Positions 10,484-22,682 of a stretch of 64,000 nucleotides of DNA are shown here, piece after piece. The DNA lies in the NCBI RefSeq assembly GCF_030388245.1, contig NZ_CP098361.1, positions 1,177,001 to 1,241,000 on the forward strand. Direction: 5' to 3'. Below the pieces are notes generated by a model, which was not told the origin of the DNA, made no database searches, and worked only from the letters and a program-made list of their open reading frames with translations. Both the position numbers and the translations under genes were made by a program. Source of the stretch: Paracoccus sp. TOH. Lineage in GTDB: Bacteria > Pseudomonadota > Alphaproteobacteria > Rhodobacterales > Rhodobacteraceae. The stretch's first letter is position 1, and every line of letters begins with the position of its first letter.

Positions 10484-11392
10484 TCAGTAACGTTGCGGCA
10501 CGTAGAGTTCGGGCGGCAGCACCTCGCGCTCGTAATCCGGATTGAAGACCCGGTCGGGCAGGGTGATCTCCTCGTGCGGGACCGGGCCGTAGGGGATCTG
10601 CGTCAGCAGATGCGCCATGCAGTTCAACCGCGCCCGCTTCTTGTCGTTGCCGGGCACGATATACCAGGGCGCCTCGGCGATGTTGGTGCGCTCGAACATC
10701 TCTTCCTTGGCCTTGGTGTAATCCTCCCAGCGGATGCGGGATTGCAGGTCCATCGGCGACAGTTTCCACTGTTTCAGCGGGTCGTGGATGCGCATCAGGA
10801 AGCGCATCTGCTGCTCTTCGTCGGTGATCGAGAACCAGTATTTCACCAGCCGGATGCCGGACCGCACCAGCATCCGCTCGAATTCCGGCACGTCGTCGAA
10901 GAACTGCTGCACCTCCTCCTCGGTGGCGAAGCCCATCACCCGCTCGACCCCGGCACGGTTGTACCAGCTGCGGTCGAAAAGCACGATCTCGCCCCCGGCC
11001 GGCAGGTGCGGGACGTAACGCTGGAAGTACCATTGCGTCTTTTCGCGGTCCGAGGGCGCGGGCAGGGCGACGACCCGGGCGACGCGCGGGTTCAGCCGCT
11101 GGGTGATGCGCTTGATGGCGCCGCCCTTGCCGGCGCTGTCGCGGCCTTCGAAGATGACGACGACCTTTTCCTTGTTATGGGCCACCCAGTCCTGCAGCTT
11201 GATCAGCTCGGACTGCAGACGCAGCAATTCGCGGAAATAGTCGGCGCGCGGCATCTGGTCGGAATGGGTGTCGCGATAGATGCGGGCGATCTCCTGCGAC
11301 AGGACCGCGTCTTCCATCTCGATCTCGACATCCTCGTCGAGCGTGTCCTGAAGCTCGGCTTCCAGCCAGTCGTTGGGCGTCTGGTCCTGCAT
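10484..11392 (-). CDS. ppk2: Polyphosphate kinase 2 (PPK2)
   Basis: A 302-residue PPK2-family kinase, which transfers phosphate between polyphosphate and nucleotides. Walker A GRDSAGKGG, Walker B-like LFDRSWYNRAGVERVMGF and the lid RFLMRIHDPLKQWKLSP are all present, as in class I PPK2. The ATG at 11392 has AGGAG seven bases upstream; an in-frame ATG at 11413 lacks one. The acidic N-terminal 40 residues are usual in Rhodobacteraceae copies. It could supply GTP or ATP from storage polyphosphate. It is monocistronic. Confidence 0.92.
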   Translation of the reverse strand: MQDQTPNDWLEAELQDTLDEDVEIEMEDAVLSQEIARIYRDTHSDQMPRADYFRELLRLQSELIKLQDWVAHNKEKVVVIFEGRDSAGKGGAIKRITQRLNPRVARVVALPAPSDREKTQWYFQRYVPHLPAGGEIVLFDRSWYNRAGVERVMGFATEEEVQQFFDDVPEFERMLVRSGIRLVKYWFSITDEEQQMRFLMRIHDPLKQWKLSPMDLQSRIRWEDYTKAKEEMFERTNIAEAPWYIVPGNDKKRARLNCMAHLLTQIPYGPVPHEEITLPDRVFNPDYEREVLPPELYVPQRY

Positions 11393-11466
11393 GGGGATCT
11401 CCTGCTGTGTCATGCGCGATCTAGCCCCGCAATGTGACGATCCGGTGTCATCGCCGCGCATCGCGG

Positions 11467-11922
11467 CTAGAACAGTCCCGCGCAGTCGCGGATGATGCCG
11501 AAGGCGAATCCGCCGCCGCTGGCATCCGCCACCGTGCCGCACCAGCGTCCGTCGCTGGAAAACAGGCTCTTGCTGCCCCTGGGCCGATAGGCGACGCGCT
11601 TGCCGGTCACGGTGAACAGGTTCAGCGTCCCCGAGCCGTTCGGCGCGTAATAGCCCACCACCGAGCCGTCGGCGGTGAAGATCACCCGCTTTTCATTGGC
11701 GGGGTTGCGCGGCGAATTGGCATGGCTCGCGGCGCTGTTGGCCGAGTTCGCCGCCGAATTCGCCGCCGCATGCGGCGAGTTCGGCTGCCGCGAGGGCTGG
11801 TTCTGCGGCGCGCCGGGGCCAAGGTCGAAGGGCAGGCGCGTCTGGTCGATCAGGAACAGCGGCGCATCCGCAAACGCGGGTGCGGCAGCAAGCAACAGGG
11901 CGGATAGCAGGGCAAGACGCAT
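11467..11922 (-). CDS. Secreted protein with Asn-Ser-Ala repeat linker
   Basis: A 151-residue protein with a clear signal peptide (MRLALLSALLLAAAPAFA). Residues about 45-75 form a low-complexity stretch of Asn, Ser, Ala and Pro. The C-terminal half looks like a small beta domain with the segments VIFTADGSVVGYYA, VTGKRVAYRPRGSKSLFSSDGRWCGTV and a final Cys that could pair with the earlier one. No family was recognised. It is probably periplasmic. Confidence 0.65.
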   Translation of the reverse strand: MRLALLSALLLAAAPAFADAPLFLIDQTRLPFDLGPGAPQNQPSRQPNSPHAAANSAANSANSAASHANSPRNPANEKRVIFTADGSVVGYYAPNGSGTLNLFTVTGKRVAYRPRGSKSLFSSDGRWCGTVADASGGGFAFGIIRDCAGLF

Positions 11923-11969
11923 GTCGGGACCGTTTCTCTGGTCCCGGCATTATGGCGCGGCGCGGCGGT

Positions 11970-13613
<1,644 letters not shown>

Positions 13614-13728
13614 CGAGGCCCCCGTGAATAATCCAATAGAAGATCGCGGCCCGAATCTGGGCGGTTTCACGGGACTCGAGTCATATCCGATTTATCCCGT
13701 GGCCGCAACGGACCGCAAGTTGTTGTAA

Positions 13729-13747
13729 GGGGCGCCCGTCGCGCCCC
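13729..13747 (-). terminator. Terminator-like stem after secG
   Basis: GGGGCGC (13729-13735) pairs with GCGCCCC (13741-13747), five-base loop, 12 bases beyond the secG stop. A short mixed T tract follows on the minus strand, so it may attenuate transcription into pyrG. Confidence 0.5.
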
Positions 13748-13758
13748 AAGTTGTGGTG

Positions 13759-14331
13759 TCAGTTATTGGCGGGCGCTGCGGCCGGATCGGCCGGCGGCGC
13801 TGCGGCCGGGGTTTCGGCGGCCGGCGCCTCGGGTGCCGGGGCCAAGGGCGCGGCCGGGGTTTCCGCCGCCGGCGGCGTCACCGGCTGCGCTGCGGGCGCA
13901 TCGCCTTCGGTGGCGGCCGGCGCCTGCGAGGCCGGCGCGGGCGGCGCGACCGGTTGGCCGGCGCCCGGGACCACGGGCTGGCCGGCACCGGGCGGCGGCG
14001 CGTATTCGCCGATGCCCGGCAGCGAGGTGGCCGGGGCTTGCTGCGAGCCGCCGCCAAGGTCGAGCTGGTCGACGATCGAGCCGCTCGAAGCGTTGCGGGC
14101 CGCGATGACGGTGAGGGTCATCGAAGTGATGATGAAGCCGATGGCAAAGATCCAGGTCAGGCGCGACAGCGCATTCGCCGCCTGGCGGCCGGTCATGACC
14201 CCGCCGCCTCCGCCGCTGCCCATGCCAAGGCCGCCGCCTTCGGACCGCTGCAGCAGCACCACCCCGATCAGAAGCACGGCGAGGATCAGATGCACGGTAA
14301 GAACGACGTTTTCCACCACGGGGCCTTTCAT
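13759..14331 (-). CDS. secG: Preprotein translocase subunit SecG
   Basis: A 190-residue small subunit of the SecYEG channel. The first 80 residues contain the two membrane helices of SecG around the Gly-rich loop ([19 protein letters not shown]). The remaining 110 residues are a Pro/Ala/Gly-rich acidic tail that is common and variable in alphaproteobacteria and much longer than in E. coli SecG (110 aa in total). The gene is divergent from cobQ. Confidence 0.93.
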   Translation of the reverse strand: MKGPVVENVVLTVHLILAVLLIGVVLLQRSEGGGLGMGSGGGGGVMTGRQAANALSRLTWIFAIGFIITSMTLTVIAARNASSGSIVDQLDLGGGSQQAPATSLPGIGEYAPPPGAGQPVVPGAGQPVAPPAPASQAPAATEGDAPAAQPVTPPAAETPAAPLAPAPEAPAAETPAAAPPADPAAAPANN

Positions 14332-14385
14332 TCAGCGACGCGCCTATCTAGTCACCAAGGCACGGATTGGCAAGCGGGGGCGGGC

Positions 14386-15819
14386 ATGGGCGCGCTGATG
14401 ATCCAGGGGACCGGGTCGAATGTGGGAAAATCCCTGCTGGTGGCGGGGTTGTGCCGGGCCGCGCGGCGGCGAGGAATCACTGTCGCGCCCTTCAAGCCGC
14501 AGAATATGTCGAACAATGCCGCCGTGACCCCGGACGGGGGCGAGATCGGCCGGGCGCAGGCGCTGCAGGCGCGGGCGGCGGGTCTGGCGCCCTCGGTGCA
14601 CATGAACCCGGTTCTGCTGAAGCCCGAGACCGACCGGGCCGCGCAGGTGGTGGTGCAGGGCCGCGCCGTGACCCGGGCGGCGGCGGCGGATTACGGTGCG
14701 CTGAAGGCGCGGCTGATGGGCGCGGTGCAGGACAGCTTCGCCCGGCTGCGCGCCGCGCATGAACTGGTGCTGGTCGAGGGCGCGGGCAGCCCGGCCGAGG
14801 TCAACCTGCGCGCCCGCGACATCGCCAACATGGGCTTTGCCCGCGCGGCCGGCGTGCCGGTGGTGCTGGCCGGCGATATCGACCGCGGTGGCGTGATCGC
14901 GCAGATCGTCGGCACCCAGGCGGTGATCGACCCCGAGGATGCCGCGATGATCCGCGGCTTCCTGATCAACCGCTTCCGCGGCGATCCGGCGCTGTTCGAC
15001 GCCGGGCGCACCTTCATCGCCGGGCGCACCGGCTGGCCGGATCTGGGGCTGGTGCCCTGGTTCCCCGATGCCGCGCTGCTGCCGGCCGAGGATGCGGTGG
15101 ATCTGCGCCGCGTCTCGGGCACGGGCGGGCTGCACATCGCCTGCCCGATGCTGTCGCGGATCGCCAATTTCGACGATCTCGACCCGCTGGCGGCCGAGCC
15201 GGGGGTGCGGCTGACCATGGTGCCGCCCGGGCAGGCGCTGCCCGGCAACGCCGATCTGGTGATCCTGCCGGGCACCAAATCGACGCGCGGCGACCTGGCC
15301 TTCCTGCGCGAGCAGGGTTGGGACATCGACCTTTGCGCGCATATGCGGCGTGGCGGCCGGGTGCTGGGCATCTGCGGCGGCTATCAGATGCTGGGCCGCC
15401 GGGTCCACGACCCCGAGGGGCATGACGGCAGCCCCGGCAGCACCCCGGGCCTTGGCCTGCTGGATGTCGAGACCCGCATGTCCCCCGAGAAGCGGTTGAC
15501 GCGGATCGAAGGCACGGCGCTCGGCCAGCCGGTCGAGGGCTACGAGATCCACATGGGCCGCACCGAGGGCCCGGATTGCGCCCGCCCCTTCGCCCATATC
15601 CCCGAGCCGGACGGCGCCGTCAGCCCCGACGGCCGCGTCGCCGGCACCTATCTGCACGGGCTGTTTTCCGGCGATGCCTTCCGCGCCGCCTGGCTGGCCG
15701 GATTCGGTACCGCCTCGGCGCTGGATTACGGCGCCGGCGTCGAGGACGTGCTGGACCGGCTGGCCGCGCATCTGGAAGTGCATCTGGACATTGATGCGCT
15801 CTTCGCGCTGGCGCGCTAG
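14386..15819 (+). CDS. cobQ: Cobyric acid synthase
   Basis: A 477-residue enzyme that amidates four side chains of adenosyl-cobyrinate a,c-diamide during vitamin B12 synthesis. The N-terminal P-loop-like GTGSNVGKS (residues 7-15) is followed by [23 protein letters not shown] in the synthetase domain, and the C-terminal glutaminase nucleophile [10 protein letters not shown]. The start at 14386 matches the family; the frame is open for 211 codons upstream, but only as antisense of secG. No cobalamin riboswitch is seen in the 54-base gap to secG. Confidence 0.95.
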   Translation: MGALMIQGTGSNVGKSLLVAGLCRAARRRGITVAPFKPQNMSNNAAVTPDGGEIGRAQALQARAAGLAPSVHMNPVLLKPETDRAAQVVVQGRAVTRAAAADYGALKARLMGAVQDSFARLRAAHELVLVEGAGSPAEVNLRARDIANMGFARAAGVPVVLAGDIDRGGVIAQIVGTQAVIDPEDAAMIRGFLINRFRGDPALFDAGRTFIAGRTGWPDLGLVPWFPDAALLPAEDAVDLRRVSGTGGLHIACPMLSRIANFDDLDPLAAEPGVRLTMVPPGQALPGNADLVILPGTKSTRGDLAFLREQGWDIDLCAHMRRGGRVLGICGGYQMLGRRVHDPEGHDGSPGSTPGLGLLDVETRMSPEKRLTRIEGTALGQPVEGYEIHMGRTEGPDCARPFAHIPEPDGAVSPDGRVAGTYLHGLFSGDAFRAAWLAGFGTASALDYGAGVEDVLDRLAAHLEVHLDIDALFALAR

Positions 15820-15843
15820 GGACTGGGGTTTCGCGTCGGCCTG

Positions 15844-16497
15844 CTAGAGAATCTCGGCCAGGATGCGCGCGGCCTCGGCCTGGCAAGGGATCAGGCGGGC
15901 GCGGTCCTCGCCGGGGAAAAAGCGCGCGCGGGTGGCGGTCGGCATCGGCGCCGGCTCGGCGATGACCACGCGCGGGCCCAGGGTCTCGTTCTCGGCCTGC
16001 CAGCTGCGGGCCAGGGCGATCTGCCCGGCCTTGGTGGCGCCGTAGCTGCCGAAGAATTTCTGCCCGGCGCGCCGGTCGTCGAAGAACAGCGCCGTGCCGT
16101 TGCGGGCGCGCAGCAGCGGCTCGATCAGCCCGATCAGCCCGCGCGTGGCGACCAGGTTCAGATCGACCGATTTCTGGAAATCCTTGCCATCGACATGCCC
16201 GGCCGGGGACAGCGGCGCGGCATGGATCGCGCAATGCGCCCAGAGGTCCAGCCCGCCCCAGCGGGACATGACGGTCTGCACCATCTGCACCATGGCCTCG
16301 GGCCGGCCGACATCCATCGGCGCCAGCGTCGCCGAGCCGCCGGCCTTGCGGATGCGGTCGTCGAGCTCCTCCAGCGCGCCGGTGGTGCGGGCGACGGCAA
16401 GGATGTGCCAGCCCCGCCCGGCGAGGGTTTCGGCCAAAGCGGCGCCAAGGCCGCGCGAGGCGCCGGTGATCAGCGCGATTTTGTCATGCTCGGTCAT
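15844..16497 (-). CDS. Short-chain dehydrogenase/reductase
   Basis: A 217-residue classical SDR with the NAD(P) motif TGASRGLG near the N-terminus and the catalytic Tyr and Lys in YGATK. A downstream acidic/Arg stretch (ATRARFFPGEDRARL) resembles the gap after strand six. Shorter than most SDRs, it ends soon after that strand. The start at 16497 (MTEHDK) avoids 23 atypical upstream residues. It is convergent with cobQ; substrate unknown. Confidence 0.88.
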   Translation of the reverse strand: MTEHDKIALITGASRGLGAALAETLAGRGWHILAVARTTGALEELDDRIRKAGGSATLAPMDVGRPEAMVQMVQTVMSRWGGLDLWAHCAIHAAPLSPAGHVDGKDFQKSVDLNLVATRGLIGLIEPLLRARNGTALFFDDRRAGQKFFGSYGATKAGQIALARSWQAENETLGPRVVIAEPAPMPTATRARFFPGEDRARLIPCQAEAARILAEIL

Positions 16498-16578
16498 GGC
16501 GCCGATTTCGCATCGGCCGCCGCCGCGCGCAAGCCCCTTGCCGGTGCAGTGGCGCGGCTGCGTCACATTGCCTGGCCG

Positions 16579-16977
16579 TCAACCGGGCTGTTGCAGTCGG
16601 GCCAGCGCGCTTTGGCACATGCCCAGCCCCAGCCATTGGCAGCCGCTGCAGATCCGGTTCAGGTCCTCGGGCGCCAGCCGCGCGGTGGCGCGGGCCTGCG
16701 CCTCGGCCCAGCTCATGCGCTGGCCCGGGCGGATGCCGAGCGCCGCGGCATGGCGCTTGTCCAGCCGCGAGATGCGCTCGTCCGAGGCGCAGCCGATGCC
16801 GCGCCGCGACGGACAGGGGCCGCAGATCGAATCGGCCATGACCGTGAAGACCACCGGCGTCTGCGGATCGGCGCGCAGCCGGTCATGCACGATGGCGTTC
16901 ATGTTCTCGGTGAAGTCCGGCGAATAGCCGCGCCCCTGCCAGCCGATCGAGCAAAGCACATGGTGCGGGCGCAGCAG
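16579..16977 (-). CDS. DUF1284 cysteine-rich protein (start uncertain)
   Basis: Family DUF1284 proteins start M-x-x-R-L-R-P-H-H-x-L-C and carry several Cys pairs, perhaps binding a metal or cluster. Here LLRPHHVLCSIGW, then CGPC, a Cys before ASDERIS, and CSGCQWLGLGMC are all visible, so the domain begins upstream of the first ATG (16902). No ATG, GTG or TTG lies between the gltA terminator stem and LLRPHH, only CTG codons at 16977 and 16974. I place the start there. A conventional reading from 16902 would cut off the conserved HHxxC and leave 107 residues. Confidence 0.65.
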   Translation of the reverse strand: MLRPHHVLCSIGWQGRGYSPDFTENMNAIVHDRLRADPQTPVVFTVMADSICGPCPSRRGIGCASDERISRLDKRHAAALGIRPGQRMSWAEAQARATARLAPEDLNRICSGCQWLGLGMCQSALARLQQPG

Positions 16978-16980
16978 AAC

Positions 16981-17000
16981 GGCCCCGGAACTGTTCCGGG
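16981..17000 (-). terminator. Terminator hairpin of gltA
   Basis: On the minus strand, GGCCCCGGAA and its exact complement are separated by only three to four bases, 25 bases after the gltA stop. The stem ends right where the DUF1284 reading frame becomes conserved. Confidence 0.6.
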
Positions 17001-17027
17001 GCCGGTCTTGGTTCTGGTCGGAAGCGC

Positions 17028-18320
17028 TCAGCGGGCGTCCAGCGGCTTGTAGTCGCGTCGCGGCGAGCCGACGTAAAGCTGGCGCGGGCGGCCGATCTTG
17101 TTCTGCGGATCGGCGATCATCTCCTTCCACTGCGAGATCCAGCCGACGGTGCGCGACAGCGCGAAGATCGGCGTGAACATCGAGGTCGGGAAGCCCATCG
17201 CCTCGAGGATGATCCCCGAGTAGAAATCGACGTTCGGATAGAGCTTCTTCGAGACGAAATACTCGTCCTCCAGCGCGATCCGTTCCAGCTCCTTGGCGAC
17301 CTGCAGCGTCGGGTTGTTGTGAACGCCCAAGAGGTCCAGCACCTCGTCGGCCGATTCCTTCATCACCTTGGCGCGCGGGTCGAAGTTCTTGTAGACCCGG
17401 TGGCCGAAGCCCATCAGCCGGAACGGATCGTTCTTGTCCTTGGCGCGGGCGATGAACTCGGGGATGCGCTCGACCGAGCCGATCTCGCGCAGCATTTCCA
17501 GGCAGGCCTGGTTGGCGCCGCCATGCGCCGGACCCCAGAGGCAGGCAATGCCGGCCGCGATGCAGGCGAAGGGATTCGCGCCCGAGGAGCCGGCCAGCCG
17601 CACGGTCGAGGTCGAGGCGTTCTGCTCGTGATCGGCATGAAGCGTGAAGATGCGGTCCATGGCCCGCGACAGCGCCGGGTCGACATGATAGGGTTCGGCG
17701 GGGACCGAGAAGCACATGTGCAGGAAATTACTGGCATAATCCAGCTCGTTCCGCGGATAGACGAAGGGCTGGCCCAGCGAATACTTATAGGCCATGGCGG
17801 CGATGGTCGGCACCTTGGCGATCAGCCGGATCGAGGCGATCTCGCGCTGCACCGGGTCGTTGATGTCGATCGAGTCGTGATAAAAGGCCGACATCGCCCC
17901 GACCACGCCGACCATGGTCGCCATCGGATGGCTGTCGCGGCGGAAGCCGCGGAAGAAATAGTGCATCTGTTCATGCACCATGGTGTGGCGGGTGATCCGG
18001 GTCTCGAAATCCGCCAGTTGGTCCTTGTTCGGCAGCTCGCCGTAAAGCAGCAGGTAGCAGACTTCCAGGTAATGCGACTGATCGGCCAGCTGCTCGATCG
18101 GGTAGCCGCGATACCACAGCTCGCCCTTGTCACCGTCGATATAGGTGATGGTCGAGTCGCAGGACGCGGTCGAAGTGAAGCCGGGGTCGTAGGTGAAGAC
18201 GTCCGCCTGGGCGTAGAGCTTGCGGATGTCGAGGACATCCGGGCCTGCCGTCGGGTTCAGGATCGGAAGCTCAAGCTCCTTGCCTTCGACCAGCAGCTTT
18301 GCGGATTTGCTTTCTGCCAT
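17028..18320 (-). CDS. gltA: Citrate synthase
   Basis: A 430-residue type II (large, NADH-regulated-type) citrate synthase, the entry step of the TCA cycle. Present are the N-terminal beta-sandwich with [35 protein letters not shown], the active-site segments [22 protein letters not shown] and [15 protein letters not shown], and the C-terminal QLYVG motif. Length and start ([13 protein letters not shown]) match the family. It is flanked by gltX, 51 bases upstream in the same direction. Confidence 0.97.
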   Translation of the reverse strand: MAESKSAKLLVEGKELELPILNPTAGPDVLDIRKLYAQADVFTYDPGFTSTASCDSTITYIDGDKGELWYRGYPIEQLADQSHYLEVCYLLLYGELPNKDQLADFETRITRHTMVHEQMHYFFRGFRRDSHPMATMVGVVGAMSAFYHDSIDINDPVQREIASIRLIAKVPTIAAMAYKYSLGQPFVYPRNELDYASNFLHMCFSVPAEPYHVDPALSRAMDRIFTLHADHEQNASTSTVRLAGSSGANPFACIAAGIACLWGPAHGGANQACLEMLREIGSVERIPEFIARAKDKNDPFRLMGFGHRVYKNFDPRAKVMKESADEVLDLLGVHNNPTLQVAKELERIALEDEYFVSKKLYPNVDFYSGIILEAMGFPTSMFTPIFALSRTVGWISQWKEMIADPQNKIGRPRQLYVGSPRRDYKPLDAR

Positions 18321-18371
18321 TCACTGTTCCTTTCACCTGTCTCCGGCCGGGCCGGGGGATGGGCGCGGGTC

Positions 18372-19778
18372 TCAGCCCGCCTGATCCTGCAGCCGGGCCA
18401 GCGTCTCGTCGCGGCCAAGTGCCAACATCATGTCGAACACGCTGGGGGTCGAACTGCGGCCGGCCAGAGCTGCGCGCAGCGGCGCCGCAACCTTGCCCAG
18501 TCCCAGCCCGTGCGACTCGCCAATCGCTTTGGCGGCCGCCTCGAGTTCGTCGCGCTCCCAGCTAGCATTCTGCACTGCGGCAGTCAATTCATTCAGTATA
18601 CCACGGGATACAGAATCCAGCGCCGTCGCGGCCTTGTCCTCGACCGCGACGGGCCGGGAGACCAGCGCGAAATGCGCCTGTTCCAGCAGCGCCGGCAGGG
18701 TCTTGGCCTTTGCCTTCAGCGCCGCAAGGGCCGGACGCAGCCAGCCGATTTGCCGGTCTGTCAGCGGCGCGGCGCCGGTGGCGGCGCGGAAAGCCGCGAT
18801 CTCCTCCAGCAGTTCGGCATCGTTCATCCGCGCGATATGCCAGCCGCTGACATGTTCCAGCTTCTTGAAGTCCAGCCGGGCCGGGGCCTTGCCGATCCCC
18901 GGCAGGTCGAACCAGGCCCGGGCCTGGTCGTCGTCGAAAAGCTCGTCGTCGCCATGGCTCCAGCCCAGCCGGGCCAGGTAATTGCGCATGGCCGCGGCCG
19001 GGTAGCCCATCGCCGCATATTCGTGCAGGCCAACCGCGCCGTGGCGCTTGGACAGCTTCTTGCCGTCGGTGCCGTGGATCAGCGGGATATGGGCAAAGAC
19101 CGGGATCTCCCAGCCCATGGCCTGGTAGATCTGGATCTGCCGCGCGGCATTGGTCAGGTGGTCGTCGCCGCGGATCACATGAGTCACACCCATGTCGTGA
19201 TCGTCCACCACCACCGCATGCATATAGGTCGGCGTCCCGTCCGAGCGCAGCAGCACCATGTCGTCCAGTTGTTCGTTACCGAAGGTCACGTCGCCCTGCA
19301 CCGCGTCATGCACCACCGTCTCGCCGTCGCGCGGCGCCTTCAGCCGGATCGCATAGGGCGCGTCGGGCAGGCTTGCCGGATCGGCGTCGCGCCAGGGCGA
19401 CAGGAACAGGGTCGAACGGCCTTCGGCCTTGGCCCGTTCGCGAAACGCCTCGATCTCCTCGGCGGTCGAGAAGCATTTGTAGGCCGTGCCGTTCTCCAGC
19501 ATGGCGCGGGCGACCTCGGCGTGACGCTCGCGCCCGGCGAACTGGCTGACCGGCTCGCCATCCCAGTCGAGGCCGAGCCAGCGCAGGCCCTGCAGAATCG
19601 CCTCGGTCGCCTCGGGGGTCGAGCGGGCGCGGTCGGTATCCTCGATGCGCAGCAGGAACTTTCCGTCCCGGCCGCGGGCATAGAGCCAGTTGAACAGTGC
19701 CGTCCGCGCCCCGCCGATATGCAGATAGCCGGTGGGCGAGGGGGCGAAGCGGGTCACGACGGGGCGGGAATCAGTCAT
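18372..19778 (-). CDS. gltX: Glutamate--tRNA ligase
   Basis: A 468-residue class I aminoacyl-tRNA synthetase. The HIGH motif appears as [11 protein letters not shown] near the N-terminus and the KMSKS motif as [10 protein letters not shown], with the C-terminal anticodon-binding helices ending in LARLQDQAG. The start at 19778 ([15 protein letters not shown]) matches the family; an in-frame ATG at 19811 would add 11 residues, and neither has a strong ribosome site. It is divergent from the comEC-type gene and upstream of gltA. Confidence 0.96.
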   Translation of the reverse strand: MTDSRPVVTRFAPSPTGYLHIGGARTALFNWLYARGRDGKFLLRIEDTDRARSTPEATEAILQGLRWLGLDWDGEPVSQFAGRERHAEVARAMLENGTAYKCFSTAEEIEAFRERAKAEGRSTLFLSPWRDADPASLPDAPYAIRLKAPRDGETVVHDAVQGDVTFGNEQLDDMVLLRSDGTPTYMHAVVVDDHDMGVTHVIRGDDHLTNAARQIQIYQAMGWEIPVFAHIPLIHGTDGKKLSKRHGAVGLHEYAAMGYPAAAMRNYLARLGWSHGDDELFDDDQARAWFDLPGIGKAPARLDFKKLEHVSGWHIARMNDAELLEEIAAFRAATGAAPLTDRQIGWLRPALAALKAKAKTLPALLEQAHFALVSRPVAVEDKAATALDSVSRGILNELTAAVQNASWERDELEAAAKAIGESHGLGLGKVAAPLRAALAGRSSTPSVFDMMLALGRDETLARLQDQAG

Positions 19779-19899
19779 CGAGGGTCCGGTCAGTCCAGAA
19801 AACAGGGGCATTGGCTGTGCCGTTAACCGTTTCGAAAGGGACGGCATGCCAATCTTGGCGCCAGAGATACGCAAGTGACGTGACAAGGACAAGTTGCGG

Positions 19900-22089
19900 A
19901 TGGATTCGGCAAGCCCCGCCATGGCCCGGACAGGCCTGCAGCCGGCACGCCGGCCGCGTGCATCGGCCGTGCCGCACCCAGTGCCGGTGCGGGTGTCGGT
20001 GACGATCCGGGCCGGGTTTCTGCCCTGGGTGCCGTTCTGGCTGTCGCTCGGCATCGGCGGCTGGTTCCTGCTGCGGGATGAGCCGGGGCCGGGATTCTAC
20101 GCCTTGCTGGCGCTGGCCGCCGGCATGTGCCTGCTGGTGCCGCCGCTGGTCCTGGGCCTGGCGCGGCGCGATCGCTGCGCCTGGATCTGGGCCGACCGCT
20201 GCCGATTGTCGGCCATGGCGCTGTTTCTGGTGCTGTTCGGCGCCGGCCTGGCCGGGTTGCGCGCGCATCTAGTGGCGGCACCGGTGCTGGAATTCCGTTA
20301 TTACGGCCCGGTCGAGGGGCGGGTGATCGGCATCGACCGCTCCGCCGGCGACCGGATGAGACTGCTGCTCGACCGGGTGGTGCTTGACGACGTGCCGCCG
20401 GGCCGGACGCCCGCGCGGGTCAGGATCTCGCTGATGAGCCCGCAGCATCTGCCCGTGCCCGGCCAGCGCATCATGCTGACCGCCCATCTGAGCCCGCCCT
20501 CCGGCCCCTCCGAGCCGGGCGGCTTCGATTTCCGCCGCCTGGCCTGGTTCGAAAGGCTCGGGGCGGTGGGCCATAGCCGGACCCCGATCATGACCGTGGC
20601 CCGGCCGGCGAATGACGGTGCGCTGGCCCTGCATCGCCTGCGCATGGCGCTGGCCGAGACCATGCGCGAACGCATCGGCGGCCAGGCCGGGGCGGTCTCG
20701 GCGGCGCTGGTGACCGGCGACCGCTCGGGTATCTCGGAACAGACGAACCAGATCATGCGCGCCTCGAACCTTTATCACATCGTCTCGATCTCGGGCCTGC
20801 ACATGAGCATGCTGGCCGGCTTCGTCTATGCGGCGCTGCGTCTCGCCGGAACCGCGGCGCAGGGGCTGGTCGGACCGCTCGCCATGCCGGTGCACAAGCT
20901 GGCGGCGGCCGGGGCGCTGGCGGTCTCGGCGCTCTACCTATGGCTGTCGGGCGGCGGCGTCGCCACCGAGCGCGCCTTCATCATGGTGGCGGTGATGCTG
21001 CTGGCCATCATCGTCGACCGGCGCGCGGTCTCGCTGCGCACCGTGGCCGTTGCCGGGACGCTGGTGCTGCTGCTCGGCCCCGAAGCCCTGACCGAGCCCG
21101 GCTTCCAGATGAGCTTCGCCGCCACCGTGGCGCTGATCCTGGTGCAGGAGCCCTGGCTGAAGCTGGCGCCCCGCCTTCCCTGGTGGGTCCGGCCCGTGGT
21201 GGTGCTGCTGCTCTCCTCGGTCGTGGCCAGCCTTGCCACCTCGCCGATCGCGGCGGTGCATTTCGGCCGCATGACGCAATACGGGCTGCTGGCCAATCTT
21301 CTGGTGGTGCCGGTGGTCGGGACGCTGGTCATGCCCGGCGCCGTCATCGCGGCGGTCCTGGCGCCGCTGGGCCTGGCGCAGCCCGCGCTTTGGGTGATGG
21401 GGCTCGGGACGCAATGGATGCTGCTGGTCGCCGGCTGGATCGCCGATCTTCAAGGTGCCGTGATACTGCTTCCCGCCGCGCCGGCCGCCGTGCTGCCGCT
21501 GCTCGGGATCGGCGCGGTGCTGCTGTTTCTGGGGCCGCTGGGCGAAACCGCAAGGCGGGGGGCGCTGCTTGTCCGGCGCGGCGCCGGCGCGACCCTGCTT
21601 GCCGCTGCGGCGCTGCTCTGGCTGACGGCCGAGCGGCCCGCTGTCCTGATCTCGCCCGATGGCGAGGCGGTTGCGGCCATGACCCCCGCCGGCCGCGTCC
21701 CTTCCAAGCCCAGGGGCGGCAGCTATGCCGTCGCCAACTGGCTGGAGGCCGACGGTGATCCGGCGGACCAGACAATGGCGGCCTCGCGAACGCTCTGGCG
21801 GGGCGAATATTCAGATCGACAGGCGGAACTGAACTTTGGCGGAACCGGGCTGCGCATACGCCATCTGACCGGCAAAGCGGCCAAAGACGTCGAGACGATC
21901 GACTGTCCCCCGGACCTGATCCTGGTCGCTGCCACCGAATTGCGCCGAGAGGGTCTGCGGCAAAGGGATTGCACGATCATCGACATGGCGCAGCTGCGGG
22001 CGCGGGGGGCGATATCCATCAGCCTCAACCGCGATCACTGGGAAATCACCCCGGCCGATGACCAGGGGCATGGCCGAATTTGGCAGTAA
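19900..22089 (+). CDS. ComEC/Rec2-family membrane protein
   Basis: A 729-residue polytopic protein. A DUF4131-type N-terminus with several membrane helices precedes the Competence domain, marked by [20 protein letters not shown] and a run of six or more helices. The usual C-terminal metallo-beta-lactamase domain of Bacillus-type ComEC is absent and is replaced by a soluble region of about 180 residues, as in other alphaproteobacteria. Homologues form the DNA uptake pore. ATG at 19900 or TTG at 19894 could start it (AAGGACAAG lies before both). Confidence 0.85.
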   Translation: MDSASPAMARTGLQPARRPRASAVPHPVPVRVSVTIRAGFLPWVPFWLSLGIGGWFLLRDEPGPGFYALLALAAGMCLLVPPLVLGLARRDRCAWIWADRCRLSAMALFLVLFGAGLAGLRAHLVAAPVLEFRYYGPVEGRVIGIDRSAGDRMRLLLDRVVLDDVPPGRTPARVRISLMSPQHLPVPGQRIMLTAHLSPPSGPSEPGGFDFRRLAWFERLGAVGHSRTPIMTVARPANDGALALHRLRMALAETMRERIGGQAGAVSAALVTGDRSGISEQTNQIMRASNLYHIVSISGLHMSMLAGFVYAALRLAGTAAQGLVGPLAMPVHKLAAAGALAVSALYLWLSGGGVATERAFIMVAVMLLAIIVDRRAVSLRTVAVAGTLVLLLGPEALTEPGFQMSFAATVALILVQEPWLKLAPRLPWWVRPVVVLLLSSVVASLATSPIAAVHFGRMTQYGLLANLLVVPVVGTLVMPGAVIAAVLAPLGLAQPALWVMGLGTQWMLLVAGWIADLQGAVILLPAAPAAVLPLLGIGAVLLFLGPLGETARRGALLVRRGAGATLLAAAALLWLTAERPAVLISPDGEAVAAMTPAGRVPSKPRGGSYAVANWLEADGDPADQTMAASRTLWRGEYSDRQAELNFGGTGLRIRHLTGKAAKDVETIDCPPDLILVAATELRREGLRQRDCTIIDMAQLRARGAISISLNRDHWEITPADDQGHGRIWQ

Positions 22090-22109
22090 GATCGACAGGA
22101 TGGTTTGAC

Positions 22110-22682
22110 ATGCATGGTCTGGTGAACAGGTCCGTCGAGGCCTTTACGCGCGCCACTTACGGCGACGACCTGTGGACGCGGGTTCTGCTTAGAACCAAGG
22201 CCGATCCGAACATCTTCCTGACCTGGAACGAAACCCCGAACCGGGTGACATATTCTTTGGTCATTGCGGCGGCCATGCTGGTGGGAAAGTCCAGGAACGA
22301 ATATCTCGAGGATATCGGCTCATGGCTGACCCGGCAGGAGCAGATCAGGCGCCTGCTTCGTTTCAGCGGCGAGAGCTATGGCGATTTTCTTGAATCCCTC
22401 CAGGATCTTCCGAACCGCATCAGGCTGGTCATACCCGAGCTGCTCATACCCGACCTTCGCGTGGCGATCGACCATGCGGACTGTTACCGGATATCGGCCA
22501 GCGACCATCAGCCGGGATTTCTGTCCATCATCGCCGGGGTGCTGAGGGGCATGGCCGACGATTATGGCGCCCTTGCAATCATTCTTGCATCGAATGCCGG
22601 GATCGCCGCGCGGGTCGCCCAGTCGGAATATTCGATGAAGAGACATTTCAGTCTCTATCGCCGTCGCGAGGCATTCCGATGA
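22110..22682 (+). CDS. H-NOX (HNOB)-fold protein lacking the haem ligand
   Basis: A 190-residue protein of the haem-nitric-oxide/oxygen-binding family. It starts MHGLVNRSVEAFTRATYGDDLW, as H-NOX proteins do, and keeps the late helix FLSIIAGVLRGMADDYG. Aligning FLESLQDLPNRIRLVIPELLIP with the usual FLxNLDNLHxRVxLSFPxLxPP puts Pro101 where the proximal haem His stands. The haem-propionate motif Y-x-S-x-R reads R-I-S-A-S. Haem binding therefore seems lost. It is followed, with a four-base overlap (22679-22682), by a GGDEF protein, so it probably tunes c-di-GMP synthesis through another signal. Confidence 0.8.
   Translation: MHGLVNRSVEAFTRATYGDDLWTRVLLRTKADPNIFLTWNETPNRVTYSLVIAAAMLVGKSRNEYLEDIGSWLTRQEQIRRLLRFSGESYGDFLESLQDLPNRIRLVIPELLIPDLRVAIDHADCYRISASDHQPGFLSIIAGVLRGMADDYGALAIILASNAGIAARVAQSEYSMKRHFSLYRRREAFR

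Noticed and set aside
14332-14385. Cobalamin riboswitch upstream of cobQ
   Set aside because: Only 54 bases separate cobQ from secG, too short for one, and no B12-box-like sequence is seen.
13753-14385. Upstream extension of cobQ over antisense secG
   Set aside because: The sequence is Arg/Gly-rich, typical of antisense GC-rich DNA, and cobyric acid synthases start at the P-loop region.
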